Below, piece after piece: positions 47,261 to 59,559 of a stretch of 64,000 nt of DNA. The position numbers were made by a program, and so were the translations under genes. The DNA comes from Lithospermum erythrorhizon (lineage: Eukaryota; Streptophyta; Magnoliopsida; Boraginales; Boraginaceae), in assembly GCA_019722365.1 (NCBI GenBank), contig JADFUC010001923.1, positions 62,001 to 126,000 of the forward strand. The letters are read 5' to 3'. The notes beneath the pieces were generated by a model that was not told the DNA's origin, made no database searches, and worked only from the letters and a program-made list of their open reading frames with translations. Position 1 is the stretch's first letter, and each line of letters begins with the position of its first letter.

Positions 47261-48903
47261 TGGTGGTCTATATTCTACAGTGTATAAAGCTTGATGTATG
47301 TGTGTTACTGACCTTTTGTTTTGCTCTCAAATGTTTGTGCACCTATTCTTGAGGATAGTTTTTGTCATATTAGAAGGATTTTATGATGCCTTGGATAGTT
47401 TCTTATAATTTAGTTGTGTTGGATAATGCGTATATTTATGAACATGAATGCCTATCAAACATGTTTCCCATTTTTATTTTTTACAATTTACAACCAAAAA
47501 TCTTCTCGATTTTACTTTTAATTTCAATAATTAGAAGAAGAAAAAAAATAACATCAAGTTACCAAACAGAGCCTAAATGCTTGTTTGAAAACACCAATAT
47601 TTTATGCCTTTTGTTTTTCCTGTTGTCAAAACTCAAAAGCTATTCAAACACAAAAATGAAAGAGGAAATTTTCTACAAGAAAAATGGCTTTTTGTTACAA
47701 TTTTTTTTGTTATATTTGCGATATTGTAACAAATGGGACTTTTTGCTACGCTTTTTGTGATGTAACCGAAAGTTAATCCAATTATTACGATATTTATGGT
47801 GCAACAAAAAGAAAAATATCTTTTGTGACTAAAGTATTTGTTAGTAATGAAAATATTATTTTATCGACTGATGTATATAACAACAACGAACAATAATTGA
47901 AATATATTGATAAAGTAGAAAATCATTCTAGTTAATAAATAATAATAATTAAAAATTATCGTATTCTAAATAATAACAATACTAGTTATTTGCAACTAGT
48001 CAAACTAGTAATAATATATTTGAATATGAAAATATATTGTTTTATTATGAAACGAAATTAATAAATAATCAATTAATACCTTGAAATTTATTGTGTCTAT
48101 TTCAACAAGAATGAATTGATTCATTTGAACATTAGACCCTTATTTTACATGAATTCTCAAGACTCATGAATGAATTCACAGTATTTGACCAATTTAATTT
48201 TTTTTATTTATTTGTCCATGGGTGCCTAGGATTAGAAAATGTCAAATTTTTTATTGTTAAACGTTAATCAATTATTGTATATGGGTGTCTAGGTTCATAA
48301 AGTGTAAAAAAAATTCTTGTCAAATATTAATTGATTAAATAAATTAAATTTTTGTTATTCCGATTAAACTTGGATTTTGAAACAAGTGAGCTAGTTTGAA
48401 GTTTGGCTCGGGATTATTGATGAGTTTCAATGATCATAATAACAACAAATTGTTATCAGATCTGATTTCAGGAACCCATAGGTTATAAAAATAATAATTA
48501 AATAGAGATTTAATTTGTACCTTTTATTAGATAGCGGAGTATATGATCGGAGAGACTTTATAGAATCAAAAGTATGATTCTTGTAAGATCACACTAATGA
48601 ATGATCTGAACCCTTCTTTTAAAATCCGATAAGACACTTAATTTGCAGTAGAACAATTGACAGGAAAAAATTAATGAGATTATATCTGTATTAGTCGAAC
48701 TAGAGAGAAAAGAGGCTTGTGGTAGGTTTCTCTTTTAGAGAGGATTTTCTTTCATTTAAATTGAAATCCAAAATTAAAAGTAGAATTTTGATTTGAGTGT
48801 TTAAATAAACTATTTATATTAAACCACTTAATTTAGATTTAACATAAAAACAACAAAACTCAAATATTAATTGCACGTCCAAGAAGAAATTGGAATCTTT
48901 CTC
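47261..48903. other. AT-rich intergenic stretch, no gene
   Basis: The 125-codon plus frame at 47383-47760 is hydrophobic and Lys-rich without family similarity, a chance frame. Several TAATAATAA-type runs. Nothing else to report. Confidence 0.4.
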
Positions 48904-50270
48904 CAAATGTTCTCTTTTTTTTTTTTTTTAAGATTTTATTAAAATAAAATTCGAAGATCTGAAATTCGAGATAGAATTATGACCCCCAAACGTATTCTGA
49001 AGCAATTAAGCTATTGGTATTGAAATCGTAGAATCGAATAGATAGAAATCAGCCCATGAGGCCAAGTCACAGGTGGGGCGAGAATAATTCTGGTCAATTC
49101 AAAACTCGGTCGAGTCAGCGTCGAGGTATAGGTGAGTGTCATTGCAATCAGAAGTCAGTCGTGGCCCAGAGATTAATGCCAGGTAGTCGTGGTAGAAATA
49201 AATCAATCCCGGCCAGGTCGAAAGGGACCTGAAGGTCTTGAAGCGAAGTGCTTGACAGCGAAGCCATGGCCGTTCAGCGCCCATTTTCGTTTCAAACACT
49301 TCATCTGACCGTTGGTCTTCCGGCCAGTTCCGATACGGAAGCGGCCAGAACCCATATGACACTTACCGCTTGCTTTGAATTCCACAGGACAACCGCCCAC
49401 TAAGAGAAATTTGATAAATTAGTAAAACATGAAATCGTCAAAGCAACAACAAAAACATGAAGAATATGAAGATTGACAAGAAAATGTAAACCCATCATCA
49501 AATCAAACTTCAAGAACATACCAAAATTCACACAAACTCGGCCCTTGAGACCAAATCGTGCAAAAACGATGCTTGAGCAATGAAACGTGGTCCGATGGGT
49601 TGAAGCACCGCTGAGTAATCTATCGACCAAGGCATGACCAAATAACTACAGACTCAAGCGGAGGAAGATGAACGCCATCGCTGATGACCCAAAGCATTGA
49701 TAGAAGAAGAAGAACTAGTGAAAAGGGGGAGAGTTGAAAACAACAAGTCAGGAAGTAACCATGAGCAAACCTTGAATGAATTGGGGGCGGGGGTAAATGT
49801 CGATGAACAACCAAGAGGACAACTGAAACTCCGACCATCCTGAGACTTCACGGATCGTGCATCATCAAAACCATCCATCTTCCAAATAAAACAAGGCGAG
49901 ATGAAGATGAAAGGGGAGAAACCAAAAGACTTCATGGAAAAGCGAGGGGTTCAAACGACCGTTAACTTAGTGAATCATTGGGCGTGGAGATGAAGAAGCA
50001 CGAGAAGCAAGCTGAGCAACCCATGGCCGTGGAAGATCCCCGAACCTGACACAACCAGAGCACCAAATGGAGTTTGGTTTCAAAAATGCTCCTTAAAATT
50101 GATTCAAAGAGAAAGCAACGAAGGAGAGAAATCGAGACGAAGGATTAAATCGTACAAGATGTTAAGAATCCAGTCAAGGTTCTTTAAAGGAAGAGGGATT
50201 AGAAGGGAAGATGAGGCTTTCACTTGAGAGAATTTCATCTACTGGCAACTTTCCGATCAAATGTTCTCTT
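48904..50270 (-). mobile_element. Non-LTR retroposed insertion with 13-bp target duplication
   Basis: The direct repeat caaatgttctctt flanks the segment at 48904-48916 and 50258-50270. A run of T at 48915-48929 follows the left copy, meaning a poly(A) tail on the minus strand. This is the signature of target-primed reverse transcription (LINE machinery). The insert is about 1.34 kb and GC-richer than its flanks. Minus-strand frames (49935-49654, 49630-49400, 49362-49099) are separated by stops, so it is not an intact gene. It could be a LINE/SINE-like element deleted internally or a retrocopy of a cellular mRNA. I cannot name the source. Confidence 0.7.
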
Positions 50271-51971
50271 GCTTTTACATTAACCACGGGAAATTTATAG
50301 TAATAGTATGAGTTTCATTATATATGTAATCTCTTAAACCCAATCAACAAAAGCCATTCATTAAATTAATATTAATTAAATAGAATATTAATAGAAAGAC
50401 TATACAGTGACTCTACAAAGCAATCATGCTTATAATCTTAATGTGAAAAAAATACAAATATATTGGTATCGCCTGATCATTATATATGAACTTAGCATAA
50501 ATAGTATCTTGGTTGAAAGCGAGCGGATTCAGCAGTAAAATATAGGCTATTAATTTTTTAGCACATGCGAGGACTCGAATACAAAAAATGTGGGTACTAT
50601 CATGTAATTTGAAATTTGCGACATTAACACAACTTAATACTTTGAGCCAACCAATGATTTATGTGGTAAGTCTACGTTATCTGCGTATTTTATTCTTACC
50701 GATAAGTGAAAACTTCATAATTAATCTAAAGCTAACTAAAGCTATTAGTAGTTGGAAGTCCATCTTTGCTAGCTTTAATAAGTTTGTTGAAAATTAAAAT
50801 TAAAACTAGCTGAAAATAATTATTAAGTTTGCTCCTTTCAAAACTTAAGAAATTTAGTATTATGAAAATTTGTAACTACGATGTTATGCAAAAATATTAC
50901 GGGCAAATGGATAAAATATTACTTTGCGTTAATAAAATGCGGGAAAATGGGTGGAAATATTTACTGGCGTTGTAAAAGCTTTTCACATGCAAAATGGATA
51001 AAATAGCTACGTTTCAGATTTTAAAACTTTTGTTTAGGAATTCGCCTCCTGCTGAATACTATCAATCGCCCTCTTTGGTTGTCTGAGATAATTGTTCGAT
51101 GGATATAAATTATTATATTCTAAAATCCTTAAAATTCCAACAATTGACTTAAAACAATGAAAGCTCTACCAACAAGCCAGGCGCAAGACTCGTTAAGTAG
51201 TAGAGGCGAGATAAAATCTTTAGCTTCGACTCATTTCGTTTACGCTCTAGTGACAATGAGGAACGCTGTTTGGGAATTGATGTATGGTGGGGATAAAATA
51301 TTATCTTTCTTACTTGTAAAATTTAGGTAACAATATAATGTTCGGTTTTAATTTATTTAAATTTATAGAATAATAAAATATAAAATATTAGATTTATAAT
51401 TTTATACGACATGCCAAAAGTGACGGACAACTTTCAAAGAATAAAGGAATTTATGGTGGCCCAAACGCACCCCAAAAGATAACCAAATCGTGGTGCGCAT
51501 TCTAACAAAGCGACTGTTTTTTAATATGAAACTAGGACAGGTTGACCACTATTGAATTAATCCAACTTTCAGCCAATTAATCACACAACAAAAAAATTCA
51601 TTTAGCAACCAAAATAACTAATTACAGAGGCACATAAGCAGAATAATTGGCAAAAACATCATAGGAAAAAAGAAGAAGCCAAAGGTCAACCTTTTTTCTC
51701 TCCATCTGAAAAATCACATGATATATTTCATCCCCAATTTCACGTCATATTCATCGATCATCCTCCTTTTTAGCTCATTATCAAAGAAGGATATTTGATA
51801 TAAATCAGTTGCATGCACAAAACTGAGATTTCTTTTTATTACTTTTAGTAACAATTCATCTTCTTCTTAGAACATTTACATTTTACATCTTAGAGAATTC
51901 AATTTTGGTAACATAGTAAGTTCTATCTTGCATATTGGGACAACCTTTTATTCATTAAAAGAATAGAAAAA
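50271..51971. promoter_or_regulatory. Upstream region of the LIM gene, no discrete site assigned
   Basis: 1.7 kb of AT-rich DNA before the LIM start codon. A small open frame at 50588-50797 is not convincing. The 5' leader probably lies within the last 200 bases (pyrimidine-rich tcatcatcctcc near 51757). No clear TATA box can be chosen among many candidates. Confidence 0.3.
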
Positions 51972-52106
51972 ATGTCATTCACAGGCACTTTGGATAAATG
52001 CAAGGCTTGTGATAAGACAGTCTATTTTAATGATTTGTTGAGTGCTGATGGAACGATCTATCACAAAGCATGCTTCAAATGTAGCCACTGCAAGGGCACT
52101 CTTGTG
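51972..52106 (+). CDS. PLIM2: PLIM2 exon 1
   Basis: 135 nt, 45 codons, first half of LIM1, ending ...KGTLV at a gtaatt donor. The start codon follows an A-rich leader (gaaaaaatgtc), a good plant context, and the N-terminus MSFTGTLDKCKACDK is that expected for the family. Confidence 0.9.
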
Positions 52107-52288
52107 GTAATTTATTCAATTATTGATTAAAAAAAAAGTAAATTATTTGTTATTCAAATGGAGTACTATCTTTATATGTGATTCTTGAATTTGGATTAAT
52201 AAAAATTAAAGGGTTCTTGAATTTTGGAAAAATCTTAATTTTTTTAATCATATATGTTGTTTATTATATTTGATGTTTTAAATGGTAG

Positions 52289-52388
52289 ATGAGCAACTAC
52301 TCATCCATGGATGGAGTCGTCTATTGCAAACCTCATTTTGAGCAGCTTTTTAAGGAATCTGGAAATTTCAGTAAAAATTTCCAAACTG
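52289..52388 (+). CDS. PLIM2: PLIM2 exon 2
   Basis: 100 nt after a ggtag acceptor, reading MSNYSSMDGVVYCKPHFEQL then FKESGNFSKNFQT. Completes LIM1 and ends one base into a Gly codon at a gtgagt donor. Confidence 0.9.
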
Positions 52389-52489
52389 GTGAGTGGCCCT
52401 TTTCTGCATTGCCCTTAATCAGTTGTCTTTTTTTTTTTTTAAATCTTGAAGGTGATTAATTGGTTGTTGTACTTGTGATTGAAATTCAG

Positions 52490-52518
52490 GATCCAAGCCT
52501 GAGAGGGAGATGTCTATG
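52490..52518 (+). CDS. PLIM2: PLIM2 exon 3 (linker)
   Basis: 29 nt after attcag, giving GSKPEREMSM, then a gtacgc donor. A small linker exon is usual in plant LIM genes. Confidence 0.75.
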
Positions 52519-55500
52519 GTACGCGTTACAAATGTTACATATGTGTATTATTACTATATAATTGATGTTTTTGATTTTCTTGTTGAAGCTTTGACAAATA
52601 ATTATTTCTTGTTCCCAATTCTATTAAATATAAAATTGATATCTTTTGATTTGTTTTCAATTAATAATTTAAGCAATTTATGTGAAAAAAAACTGTGATA
52701 TATTTAACGATATCTGAATAGCAGTTATTGTAGGCCCTGCGATAACTCACATTATAATATATCTCTGTCTATTACTAGGTGGGCGTGAAGATCTTGAATG
52801 CATTTTATAAGTGGCTAATTCTTTTGTAGGCTTGTAGTCTATGATATCTTTCGATAGTGGAGGGCGTTCGAATGGTGCGTCTAAAAATGGAACCCAGGCG
52901 GCAATTGATATGTTTCGTGCGTTAAGCCGTCAGTTTTTGACGATATAAATAAATGATTGACCGTCATTCGCATCAGCAAGGTAGCGTGCGTATCGCTTTG
53001 AACTAAGTAAGCGCTTAGCATTTGACTCATATTTCGGAGAAGCCATAGGCGATATTTGCTTGATGAGGCGAGACCTTATCAACTTTAGCCGTAGTCTCCT
53101 TCCGAGAAGCAGGCGATGAACGAAAGCAATCACGGCCAGACGATCATCTTGTCAAAGGGCAATGGCCGTCAGTCCTTGCGTAGGTAAGATGTGGGTGATC
53201 GAGCAAAATTCACACGGCAGAGGCCTTTTCAAATATTTTACAGCGCATGGCGGCTGCGGTGATCAGTGAGCTGTGAAGTGAGAAGAGCACAGGCTGGCCA
53301 CTTGAGTCGGGAGGAGTAAAAAGACAAATACAATAAGCGCCCCGAATTAGCATTGACCCTCTTAGCATCCAACCAGGGGCCGATTGAGTTACTGGAAGCG
53401 ATGGTTTTTCTTGTTCGTTGGAAAGAGCACAAATGGACGAGCTCCCAGCCGATCCTTCTTGAGAAATGATATCGAGCATATTTCTGCAGCAGAGGCGAAG
53501 CGACCTGCTTGGCTACTGCAGGCAGCTTGACTCGAGAAATATTTGTAGCGAAGAGATCTTTCATATGGGAAGCAAGAACTTTCCAAATATTAGTTAAAAA
53601 CTAGATCTGACGGCGGAATCATTTCAGAGAGATTGCTCGGATCGTGGCATCGTCGATACATGAAGATGGCGGAACCTTGCATGGCGTGGCGGTGAATAAT
53701 TAGAATAGGGATGAAAGTCATTAACTTTTCCAAAGCGGCGATAAGCTTAGAAAACGGCGAAGGTGCTGTTTGAGTCCAGAACTTATAGGTTCCTGAGCGA
53801 GACCCCACGATCGTTAACAAAAACACAGTGGTAACCTCATGCTCGCTTCACCCGAGCAGATCGCCATTGCAAGAGCAGCGTTATGCGCGTCATTGTAGCA
53901 GTTTTCAGTTTTTTCTTCGCGGCAGCTGCCGAGAGCGTCCGTCTTATCGCATGCCCAGCGGCAGAGCAAGAAATCAGTATAATCATCACTTCGCGTGATG
54001 GTTTCCAACCTTATGTCAATCAGCATATCTCTCAGCGGCTCACATTACGAGTTGTATTTAATTTTATACGCATTTAGGCGCTTCGGCGAACCTTGCTACC
54101 GACCTTCATTATACTCGAGTTGCATTGTCTTCCAGTCTGATAATTTCATACGTTCCTGCCGCCATTCGGATCTCATAGCTTCTTTGAAAGAAAACATTTC
54201 GTGAATCCGATTCTACAGTGTTGAGAAAGTTTACGCCAATACGATAGAAAGCGATTATAGTTCTGAGAATCGGTAATAGGATAACGAATACTAGCAGACC
54301 AGAGGAGGAAGAGGGGGATGGAAGGGAGGGCAGACTCAAATTTTGCATAGTATTAATACTTGTAGTCTTTTCAATTGTATAGAAGGCACACTATCGCGTT
54401 TTCATTTTACCCACGACTCTTTAGTCGCGTATTGACACTCTTAGATGCTTGGTACAGGAATCGGACCTCTTGGGCAGGCGCTTTCGACATAATCTGCCTT
54501 GAAGAGGCTTGGGCGATTCCAGGCCCAGCTGACTCCATGGTGGTTGTTTGGTTGGCGCCTCATGACACCAATGAGACGGTTCCAGTATTGACAACGAGAG
54601 AATCGTCAAATTTTAGTTTGGAACACTTAAATGCGTAGTTAGTAATCGAGAGGTTGTTAATAGAAAATCTTTGAATTGAACCTTGTGAAGCGAGATAAGG
54701 AAATTAATATTCATAAAGACTAAATAAGCAGAAACAAAATATGTCTGAGTCTCAGTAAATAATTTCCTATAAGGATAGCCGCTAAAATACTTTTACTCGA
54801 CTCTAAAACATCGACTTTAGATTTTTATCATAAATAAAGCATATTAAACATCCAAAGAACCTGAAGTTAGTCACGAGGGAGGTTGTTAATGGCGTCATGA
54901 AGGTCTTAAAAGCGAAGCATTTGAAATTGGTTAATCAGTGACGGCAGTTAAAATACTGAAAATTAAATGAGTAAACCACCTTTGAAATCTCTTGAGGCTG
55001 CACTACGTTCAAAATATGGCGATCTTTACGTTACGCCGCAATAAATTCTATTGAGGAGTCTCTGGCATGATGCAGAAAACTGTCTTGTGGTTCAAGAATA
55101 ATCATCTGGCTTGAAAGAATTTTGTCCGTGCTCAGCTACAGCACTTGGCAGCATAACGTTAAATTATGTATCACATGATCATGGCAAAAATATAGAAATT
55201 TTGAGCCTTCTCTGTCTTGCTCGATAAATAAAACTTGACCCACCAATGAGAGAATAATCATCATACAGTTAAAAATAGCGGTGTATCATGAAAGAGAAGG
55301 AGTATGATCTGGACCCATGTCATGATGTGTTAAGTAAGCAATGTAGCCTTGGGCTGTTAGTAGAAAAGAATCTAGTATGTTTAGCTTTGATGACATAGCG
55401 ATATAGGCGTATCCGATAAGTGAAATGCTAGAGATGAGTAAAAATCAACGACTTTATCGAGGGGTGTCCCCAATGCTGATACCGCAAATTGATTGTGACT

Positions 55501-56704
55501 TCCAGTTATCTGACGTCTATCCTCTTGAAAAGCGCAAAATAGTAGGTGATCACGTCGTTAAACTTGCTCGATGATAAGGATCTTTGAAATCAGTCTTGGA
55601 TAATCTAAAGATTCTTGATAAAGCTGACAATCTTGAATTGTATAATCGGCAATTTGATGCTGATCAAATTCTTGGAGTTAAGGCGGGGATATATAGAACA
55701 TCATAGAGGAATAAAGTCAGAGACAGACTCTACCTTGGTAGCAGCAGCAGCAAATCCTTTGTAATGTGCCATCGAAGACCAATCAGGGCATTAATGTAAA
55801 ATATGAATAACAAACCTAGATTTGATCACATATGTTTGGTACGTATCTATATTAGAAGAGTGAAGAAATTTGCAGAGTCAGACGTTAAGAAATAGTATTG
55901 AGAATTTTTGTAGTAAATTTAGAAGTTTCTGCCATTATTGTCCTGAAAGTCTTTGAATACCTCATCAGGATGAATGACTGGGAATAACTGTATGGTCTGT
56001 CCCCTGACCCCTTGTTCTGCAGCCCTCCATTTCACGACATGAACTATAGTAGGGGCCCTGCCTTCCATTAACTTATTCTAAAAAAATAAGTCAAACTAAA
56101 AAAAAAAGACCTTTTTTTTCAAGGCTGGCCGAACTTGTAGCAAATTAAGAAAGGAATCTTGGACTATGCACTATTGATATATGCAGAATTTGCTTGTGAA
56201 TAGGGCAATTTTCTAAACTCATAGAAAGGCAAAAGTAGGGGTGAGGGTTGAGTTCTGCAATTTGGACCAAAAGAAGAAATAATATGGTGTTAGGACTAAG
56301 ATTTGGGAGAGAAAAAAATTGTCCTAGCCATATTGGCTCTGATCCCATGTTAAATCTGATAAACTCTATGATTAATATTGATGATAATGATACAATATGT
56401 ATTACAAACTAGATGACCTAATGAGCTAAACAAACCTAAAATCAATATAAAAGAATACCGAACCAATACAATATCTATTCCTATAATATATCTCCTAATA
56501 CCTTGACATTCAAAGACATTAACTATATTCAAGGTTGTATGATTCTAATATAGTTCTTGAAATAAGTTACAAATTTCAAATTACTCAGAAAGTCAATGTG
56601 CCATTGTTTTAAGTACTGAATAAGAAGCACTTTTTACCTTTCATACTTCATGTATACTATTGTTGGAGTATGAGTCATTTTGTGATATGATGAATTAAAT
56701 GCAG
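52519..56704 (+). other. PLIM2 intron 4 with unidentified inserted DNA
   Basis: 4.2 kb between exons 3 and 4. Other introns here are 100-310 bp, so insertions are likely. About 52735-54640 is GC-richer and carries many overlapping frames on both strands (for example minus 53564-53238 and plus 54375-54638), none of which I recognise. Retroelement interior is the simplest guess. From 54640 to 55900 the DNA is mixed, and below that AT-rich. No LTR pair or target duplication was found. Confidence 0.45.
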
Positions 56705-56796
56705 AATCACCGAGCAAACTCTCTTAAAACATTCTCTGGAACCCAAAGACTTAAAATGTGTCGCCTTAACAAAACTATTAACATCCACTTGAGAAG
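56705..56796 (+). pseudogene. PLIM2: PLIM2 exon 4, degraded by indels
   Basis: After a tgcag acceptor the family sequence can be followed piecewise in shifting frames: SPSKLS, then TFSGTQ, then (D/K)KC-x-A, then NKT, then PLEK, ending at gagaag/gttagt. 92 nt where about 87 are expected. At least five single- or double-base changes of length are needed, and two zinc-ligand cysteines of LIM2 cannot be read in one frame. The flanking splice sites remain normal. Confidence 0.7.
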
Positions 56797-57102
56797 GTTA
56801 GTTTTCGAAAATTTATCCAAATTATTTTTGTTTCCATATGTGGTGTATTTGATTTGAGATGTTAGTGCAATGGTAAACTTGTCTTCGTATGTTGTTTAAG
56901 CAAAGTTTTGTAGTAGTGTACAACTCAGGGTAATTGTTCAGGTAGCAGATATAAAGTCACATAGAAAGTTAAGTTTAATAGGTTCAATGGACTCAAAAGT
57001 GATCTTGTTTGTTCGATTTCAAAACAAAAAGATTGGTTTTTAGCAGTTGTGTTTCAAATGAATGACATGTAGTAGTACTAAGAGGATTCGTGATTTACAC
57101 AG

Positions 57103-57420
57103 GTGACCATGGAGGGAGAATCATTCCATAAATCATGCTTCAAGTGTGCTCATGGAGGATGCCCACTTACACATTCATCTTATGCAGCTCTTGATGGAAT
57201 TCTATATTGTAAGCACCATTTCCAACAACTCTTTATGGTGAAGGGCAATTACCAACATGTTCTTAATTCCGCGACACACAAGAAAAATGCTTCTGCTGAT
57301 GCCGAGGCAATGGCAGACACTCTGGCAGGAAAGAGTGACACCGAGGCTGCAACAGCAGCTCCAGAGGAAAAAACACTAGATGCCGAAAATGGACCTGAAG
57401 AGAAGAAAGCGGAGGAATAA
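57103..57420 (+). CDS. PLIM2: PLIM2 exon 5
   Basis: 318 nt after an acacag acceptor, 105 codons plus stop TAA at 57418. Begins VTMEGESFHKSCFKC and holds the last LIM2 ligands (HGGC, YCKHHF) followed by FMVKGNYQHVLNSA and a tail of Ala, Glu and Lys. GC is higher than in the flanks, as in real coding sequence. Confidence 0.9.
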   Translation: MTMEGESFHKSCFKCAHGGCPLTHSSYAALDGILYCKHHFQQLFMVKGNYQHVLNSATHKKNASADAEAMADTLAGKSDTEAATAAPEEKTLDAENGPEEKKAEE

Positions 57421-57864
57421 GTAAAACAGTATATCATTTTCAGTCATATCTGTTTCACAATTCCTTTTTCCCTTGGAAAAATAGTATCTTTAAAAGGGTC
57501 TTGTACTTCTGTTATGCAAAATTTCAGACTGTTGTACAATTTTATTGTTGTTTCCTTAACATTTCGACAAGATTACAAGATTGTTATGTAAACAAGAAAT
57601 TTTGGAGTTGTCTCCTGATTATATGTTTTTTCCAGTATTAGAGGTCTAAATTTTATATTTCAAGCTCTGTTCAATTGAAAGAGCTTTATGAGTTGGGGAA
57701 ATTTTCTTTGTCTTGCTTATACTTGATAATGTCTTCATATGGAAATGTAAAAGAGTGCTTGAATGTTGAAAGGTTGCATGATTGTTGAACAAGCTGTAAC
57801 AAATTATGTGAATTTGAATGTTAACTTATGGAGTGAGTCTCAACCACTGACCCTTCTTTGACGT
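57421..57864 (+). other. PLIM2 3' flank and probable 3' UTR
   Basis: T-rich sequence with several polyadenylation-like contexts (for example near 57575-57600, with attttgg and aagaaa). The exact end of the transcript cannot be placed. No other gene. Confidence 0.35.
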
Positions 57865-57968
57865 AGGAACACACTTGATCTGCCCTGTGGCAATATCAAC
57901 TGCTGGAGAGTTGAGTAGGAACACCCTTGATCTGCCCTGTGACCATACCAACTGTTGGAGGGTTCTGT
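57865..57968 (+). repeat. 52-bp tandem duplication
   Basis: Two adjoining 52-bp units start aggaacac-cttgatctgccc at 57865 and 57917, and contain cctgtg followed by ccaactgttggag or caactgctggag. They differ at about eight positions, so the duplication is not recent. Confidence 0.75.
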
Positions 57969-59040
57969 GGTTATGACAAAGTCGGATTTGGCAGAAGGAT
58001 ATATGAAATTATCAGCAGATCTCTAATTGTGGAAGAAATGTCTCCTTCATGTAGTTCGGAAATCGGACTGTGATTATTTCTAGCACTTACTCTGCAGGAT
58101 GTCAATATTGGTGGAAAGGTTTACGGTGGGTGGCGTGGGCGATAGGCTGGTAGCGTTACGAGCTTTTACATTTCATTTGAGATAACATTGAAAAGGGAAT
58201 TCTAATTCAGATTTGCCTGAACTCCAGAATATGCGACCAGGAAAGGGGGGTTTTCGCGTAAATTTGGCCTCTGAAATAGCCAATTATGTTTCTTGTTCGA
58301 AATATACTAGAGACTAATAAATGAAACCCAAGGCTACAAGAATGGCTGCTATCTCTTGTCAATGGATTAAAGGAGTAGGGAATAAATATAATTCTGTCAA
58401 GAAGCATAAGGACATTTGTTAGGGAAATCCCATCGTTTCTGAGATCTCATACAACAAACTGAAGCAATAAAATCTATCTGGATTCCAAAAGTATAATAAT
58501 GACTGTTTGCCTATCCCAAGCCCTCGAATTTTCTTGGAATGACATGGAACTTGAAACAATGATGAATCAGACATGCTGGAGGGACAAATCGTCTGTTCAT
58601 TGCAATAACGAATGAAATGATAACTTAACTTAAATACATACATTAACATGAGCTTCAACTTTATTGGCTCACCATTTTATTGGAATATCCAAGTCAACAA
58701 TATAATGAAGTGTGAAATTTATAAATTCCTGCAACATTTACAGATCAATTTGTTCTAAGAAACAATTTGCCTAGGCATAAAGGAAGAGAAACTTAGTTGA
58801 TGATCTGATTATAACATCCATATTGTCCTAGAATTAAAATTCAGATTTCTTTATCAATTGCATATCCAAAAGCAAGCTATCTTCGATTCTAGGTTTCTAT
58901 ATATACTCCTATCTGCTGCCAATATAAATTAGTTTATGTTGTTTTAATTTATTAAATTATAAGTTGTTACTTATTTTACATATTGTCTAATATATCCTTA
59001 ATTAATAAGGGGAAACCAAATATTAATGAATAGTAAAGTT
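57969..59040. other. Intergenic stretch, no gene
   Basis: Mixed composition at first, AT-rich later. Short minus frames at 58207-58407 and 58419-58658 have no family similarity. Confidence 0.4.
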
Positions 59041-59270
59041 ATACTACCTATTTCCAAATTAATTGACTTTACCAGCTTTTTAAATGACATCGCTTTGTCG
59101 TAAATTCTTTTTATGTGCATTATGAAAATTATAAAAATAATACTATGAAATTATTTTAAAACCAAATTCAATGATATCAATTTTATATTTTTTGGATTAG
59201 TGAATAAAAATTAATTTGTGGTCAAAGTCTTATGGCTTGTGCAATCAATTAATTTGAAATAGAGGGAGTA
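59041..59270. mobile_element. Stowaway/mariner-like MITE
   Basis: Left end atactacctatttccaaatt followed by aattgac (59041-59067). Right end caatcaattaatttgaaata then gagggagta (59242-59270). They form an imperfect inverted repeat of about 28 bp around about 175 bp of AT-rich, non-coding DNA. TA at both edges is consistent with TA target duplication. Confidence 0.65.
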
Positions 59271-59559
59271 AAAATTAAAAGGAACATTTAGATTATTAAT
59301 TATTATTAAATAGGATTCATAATGTATTCAGTGTATCATGTTTGAGGAAGTATATATGACGAGTCGCATATTCTTAGCTTTCATTAGGTGGAGCTTGAGG
59401 AGAACTTCGCGTTTGAGGAAAGACCGGTCGTGGGAAGAAGGTTTGAGGTAAGGTAGTGGCCCCTTAGTAAAAGTTTTGTGGAGGAATCGGGCGTGCTTAG
59501 GGAAGCGGCTTGGGAGCGTGGGGATGAGGATAGAGGCTACGCGGCTTTAAGATAGATGT
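59271..59559. other. Short intergenic stretch with GC-richer piece
   Basis: 59340-59550 is richer in G (agaggctac, gggaagcgg) than its neighbours, with no open frame of note. May be part of the next LTR or a relic of an older element. Confidence 0.3.

Larger units (their letters stand above)
51972..57420 (+). pseudogene. PLIM2: PLIM2-type two-LIM-domain actin-binding protein gene (exon 4 damaged)
   Basis: Plant LIM proteins of this type bundle actin filaments in the cytoplasm and can enter the nucleus. PLIM2 members act in pollen tubes. Exons are 51972-52106, 52289-52388, 52490-52518, 56705-56796 and 57103-57420. Residues 1-45 (MSFTGTLDKCKACDKTVY...) plus exon 2 give a complete LIM1 with zinc ligands Cys10, Cys13, His31, Cys34, Cys37, Cys40, Cys58 and His61. 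Exon 5 supplies the second half of LIM2 (VTMEGESFHKSCFKCAHGGC..., YCKHHF) and an acidic, Ala/Glu-rich tail as in PLIM2. Total length would be about 220 residues, normal for the family. Phases of exons 1-3 and 5 are consistent. Exon 4 should give FSGTQDKC...KTVYPLEK but has about five indels, so this reading gives no intact LIM2. Natural pseudogene or assembly error are both possible. Confidence 0.85.

Noticed and set aside
47383..47760. 125-codon hydrophobic frame
   Set aside because: AT-driven Phe/Ile/Leu/Lys composition, with no signal or family match.
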